Positions 61,689 through 64,000 of a stretch of DNA of 64,000 nt are shown here, in pieces. A program made the translations under genes and the position numbers. This stretch comes from Pedobacter cryoconitis (GTDB lineage: Bacteria > Bacteroidota > Bacteroidia > Sphingobacteriales > Sphingobacteriaceae). Position 1 is the first letter of the stretch. Every line of letters begins with the position of its first letter. The notes beneath the pieces are model-generated. The model worked only from the letters and a program-made list of their open reading frames with translations. It was not told the origin of the DNA and made no database searches. The stretch is from NCBI RefSeq assembly GCF_014200605.1, contig NZ_JACHCE010000001.1, forward strand, positions 992,001 to 1,056,000. The letters are read 5' to 3'.

Positions 61689-62918
61689 TTATAGCTTCTG
61701 GTCCAGCAAATTATTAATCTTCTTTTCAAAGTTTTCTTTATACTTTAAATGGTAATCACCTGCTCCAGGACCATAAAAAGCGGTATTAATATCACTGATT
61801 TTGCCATTTTTATCGAGAATAATCGTAGTAGGGAAGACCTTGATCGCTGTCAATTGCGGTAATGTTTTTTCCGTCCTTTGCGGGTCTCCAGCAGTAGCTC
61901 CCGTATTTAATATGGTATACTGAACATTAAACTGAGTCTGAAATTTTTGCAAACTCTTTTTTGAACGCTCTTCGTCTGTACTCAGTTCATAAGCCAATGC
62001 AATTATTTCAACTCCCCGATCTTTATTTTTAAGATAATATTTGCTTAAAAAGGCAGTCTCATCCATGCAGTTCGGACACCATGAACCCATCAGTTGTAAA
62101 ATAACAACTTTATCCTTAAACCGTTCGTCCTGAAGTGATACAGATTTGCCTTTCAGATCTTTGAAGGTAAAATCGAGTTTACCATCACTACCTTCTTTAA
62201 TCGCTGTCACAGCAGGTGTCAGAACCACATCAGCCTTTTTAACTGCCGTCCAGGTTTCTAAGCCAGATTGACCGGCATAAAAATAACCGCTAAGACTATC
62301 GCCCTTAATCTTTGCCGTTAATAAAAGTGCATGGCTACCGTCAAAAGTAGAAAGGAATAAAGAATCTCCTGAAACTACACCATCCAGATAGCGATAATCA
62401 CCAGCTGGTGTAAGTACAGATCCGGATAAAGAGCTACCTTTCTGAACTATTTCTCCTATGGCCGGTCTTTTGGTTTTATTGGCGCGTGTAAACTCAATAC
62501 TCCATTTTCCCTGAACTTGTTTTGGGTTGTTTGTTTTACGGTATGGAAAACGGCCTTCTCCAGCCGAGGCTGCAAAGGGTAAGATTATATCTTTACTTTC
62601 TCCCTTAGTAACCCATATCCCATTCAAACTATCTTTATTAATAATTTTAATTTTGAAATAAGACTCAAATACAGGCATTTTAATTAAAACCGAATCCCCT
62701 GAATAGACCGGATCTTCAGTTTTTATACGCTCAGTACTATTGAGGATATAACAGGTTGTTATTCCATTTTTTTGCTGAATATCCATTTCAAATGGAAGAT
62801 GGTGTCCGTCTTTGCGTTGTAGTGAAGCATGCCAATGTCCTTGTTTTACATTCAATTGAGCAGAAGTATAAAGGGAAAAAGCCATGCATAATCCTAAAAG
62901 TCCGTATTTCTTTATCAT
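61689..62918 (-). CDS. exported TlpA/ResA-like thioredoxin-fold protein
   Basis: The ATG at 62918 starts a signal peptide (MIKKYGLLGLCMAFSLYTSAQ). 409 residues: an N-terminal beta-rich region (about 25-245, GHWHASLQRKDGHHLPFEMD), then a redoxin domain with the active site WCPNC in LMGSWCPNCMDET and the cis-Pro region VFPTTIILDKNGKI. It should act as a periplasmic thiol-disulfide oxidoreductase. It lies 22 bp after the DsbD-like gene, which would supply it with electrons across the inner membrane. Confidence 0.9.
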   Translation of the reverse strand: MIKKYGLLGLCMAFSLYTSAQLNVKQGHWHASLQRKDGHHLPFEMDIQQKNGITTCYILNSTERIKTEDPVYSGDSVLIKMPVFESYFKIKIINKDSLNGIWVTKGESKDIILPFAASAGEGRFPYRKTNNPKQVQGKWSIEFTRANKTKRPAIGEIVQKGSSLSGSVLTPAGDYRYLDGVVSGDSLFLSTFDGSHALLLTAKIKGDSLSGYFYAGQSGLETWTAVKKADVVLTPAVTAIKEGSDGKLDFTFKDLKGKSVSLQDERFKDKVVILQLMGSWCPNCMDETAFLSKYYLKNKDRGVEIIALAYELSTDEERSKKSLQKFQTQFNVQYTILNTGATAGDPQRTEKTLPQLTAIKVFPTTIILDKNGKISDINTAFYGPGAGDYHLKYKENFEKKINNLLDQKL

Positions 62919-62940
62919 GATTTTAAAAGGTTTGTTTGTG

Positions 62941-64000
62941 TTAATTCTGTTTTTTAAATAAGCGAATTCCCGCTTCAAGGTAATTATAAAAACTTACAGG
63001 ATCATAATCTGCTCCTTGCGGATTTACTAATGGGGCCTGAGTATGTGTATCCAATAAAACGTAAAATGGTTGAGAATTGGTGTTGAACTGTGCGGCCTGA
63101 ATATCGCTGTTCAGGCCACCTATAGTTGTGATTTTGCGATGGCTGAACTTACTGGTATACTGTTCATTTACTGGAAGATCAGTCTTGTCATCTACATATA
63201 ACTGGATAAGAACGTAACTATTTTTCAGTAACCCGTTTACTTTGCTGTCAGGCCAGACAGTTGCTTCCATCTTTCTGCAATTCACACAAGCATGACCTGT
63301 AAAATCAATAAGAACAGGCTTATTTATTCTTTTGGCATATGCAATTCCCTCTTTGTAATCAAAAAATGGATCTAAGTTTAAAGGTTTGTCAAACAAATTC
63401 CCGTATTTATGAGGCTGTTTAACATCAGCTAACGAATTGTTCTCCCGGACTTGCTGATTTTGATTTCCTGCTGATAACAGCGGGGTGTAGAGATCAAAAT
63501 CCTGACCTGATTGTGGTGGCAAAAAGGCGGCAATAGATTTGAGTGGGGCTCCCCACAAACCTGGGATCATGTAGATCGAAAATGACAGGATAATAATGGA
63601 AAAGAATAGCCTGGGTACCGTAATATGACTGGTTTCACTGTCGTGACTGAACTTTAATTTACCAAGCAGATAAAGTCCTGAAAGTGCAGAAATCACAATC
63701 CAGAGTACCAGAAAAACTTCTCTGTCCAATATATGCCAGCGATAGGTCAGATCTACATTACTGAGAAATTTTAAGGCAAGTGCAAGCTCTAAAAAACCCA
63801 GACAAATTTTTACGCTATTCAACCATCCGCCCGATTTAGGCAGGCTATTGAGCCATGAAGGGAAAAGAGCGAACAATACAAAGGGTAAAGCTAAAGCGAC
63901 TGAAAATCCAAGCATCCCGATTGCAGGGCCTAAACGTGCCCCTGAAGTAGCCGCCTGTACCAGTAAGGTCCCAATAATAGGGCCTGTACAGCTAAATGAT
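62941..64000 (-). CDS. DsbD-like thiol:disulfide interchange protein, C-terminal part
   Basis: The frame enters from the right window edge, so the N-terminus is missing; about 352 residues are visible. It begins in the membrane domain with SFSCTGPIIGTLL, the conserved Cys motif of the DsbD transmembrane part. Several membrane helices follow, then a long linker and a C-terminal thioredoxin domain with CVNC (FTGHACVNCRKMEATVW). DsbD passes electrons from cytoplasmic thioredoxin to periplasmic partners. The TlpA-like gene downstream is the likely client. Confidence 0.93.
   Translation of the reverse strand, partial: SFSCTGPIIGTLLVQAATSGARLGPAIGMLGFSVALALPFVLFALFPSWLNSLPKSGGWLNSVKICLGFLELALALKFLSNVDLTYRWHILDREVFLVLWIVISALSGLYLLGKLKFSHDSETSHITVPRLFFSIIILSFSIYMIPGLWGAPLKSIAAFLPPQSGQDFDLYTPLLSAGNQNQQVRENNSLADVKQPHKYGNLFDKPLNLDPFFDYKEGIAYAKRINKPVLIDFTGHACVNCRKMEATVWPDSKVNGLLKNSYVLIQLYVDDKTDLPVNEQYTSKFSHRKITTIGGLNSDIQAAQFNTNSQPFYVLLDTHTQAPLVNPQGADYDPVSFYNYLEAGIRLFKKQN

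Overview
The window looks like a chromosomal segment of a Bacteroidota organism of the Sphingobacteriaceae, most like Pedobacter. The reasons are SusC/SusD transport genes, a periplasmic-propeller sensor kinase with an AraC-type response regulator, DUF-rich glycan enzymes, A+T-rich spacers, A-rich ribosome binding sites and repeated TAnnTTTG-type -7 promoter boxes. I see no rRNA, tRNA, CRISPR array, insertion sequence or phage module. The genus is an inference from gene content.

Left part (1-11.3 kb). A truncated Old Yellow Enzyme gene and a divergent HxlR repressor share a 20-bp perfect palindrome. A small lipoprotein follows, then a gene for an exported ribosome-inactivating protein (ricin A-chain / Shiga A fold). 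That protein keeps all five catalytic-site residues at ricin-like spacing. Next come a decayed gene, an AraC regulator with an SDR reductase, and an unknown membrane protein. A 49-residue exported peptide gene stands before a TPR histidine kinase and its response regulator. Two small Cys-rich proteins and an orphan PD-(D/E)xK nuclease-like protein end this part.

Middle part. 11.6-29.4 kb is a GxGYxYP-family protein followed by a polysaccharide utilisation locus. The locus has a split two-component system facing SusC, SusD, a DUF3823 lipoprotein, a GH2 enzyme, a DUF4965 glutaminase-like protein and an aldose 1-epimerase. 29.5-31.3 kb is a hydrolase and a divergent AraC regulator. 31.3-44.3 kb is a single-direction run of nine genes that I read as a candidate radical-SAM RiPP (ribosomally made, modified peptide) locus. 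In transcription order it is an S41 protease, a 62-residue precursor with two tandem 13-residue modules, an attenuator-like hairpin, a radical SAM/SPASM maturase, a short S8 protease, an outer-membrane receptor, a GT71-like glycosyltransferase, an ABC exporter, a GT9-GT25 fusion glycosyltransferase and DUF4254. Three glycosyltransferase modules beside a Ser/Thr/Gly-rich core suggest a glycosylated product.

Right part (44.6-64 kb). This holds a frameshifted flavodoxin-fold reductase, a GNAT acetyltransferase, ornithine aminotransferase with a divergent Lrp regulator, a chimeric gene relic, a potassium channel and an McrBC restriction operon. An epoxide hydrolase/SDR/hydrolase group and a TetR-controlled group of paralogous hydrolases follow, then DUF2911, a TlpA-like thioredoxin and a truncated DsbD.

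Cross-cutting signal: the palindrome TTACGG-N4-CCGTAA occurs in front of three separated units (the small Cys-rich protein, the orphan nuclease and mcrBC). In each case it lies exactly 21 bp upstream of a TAnnTTTG promoter box. This suggests one shared regulator of defence-type genes.
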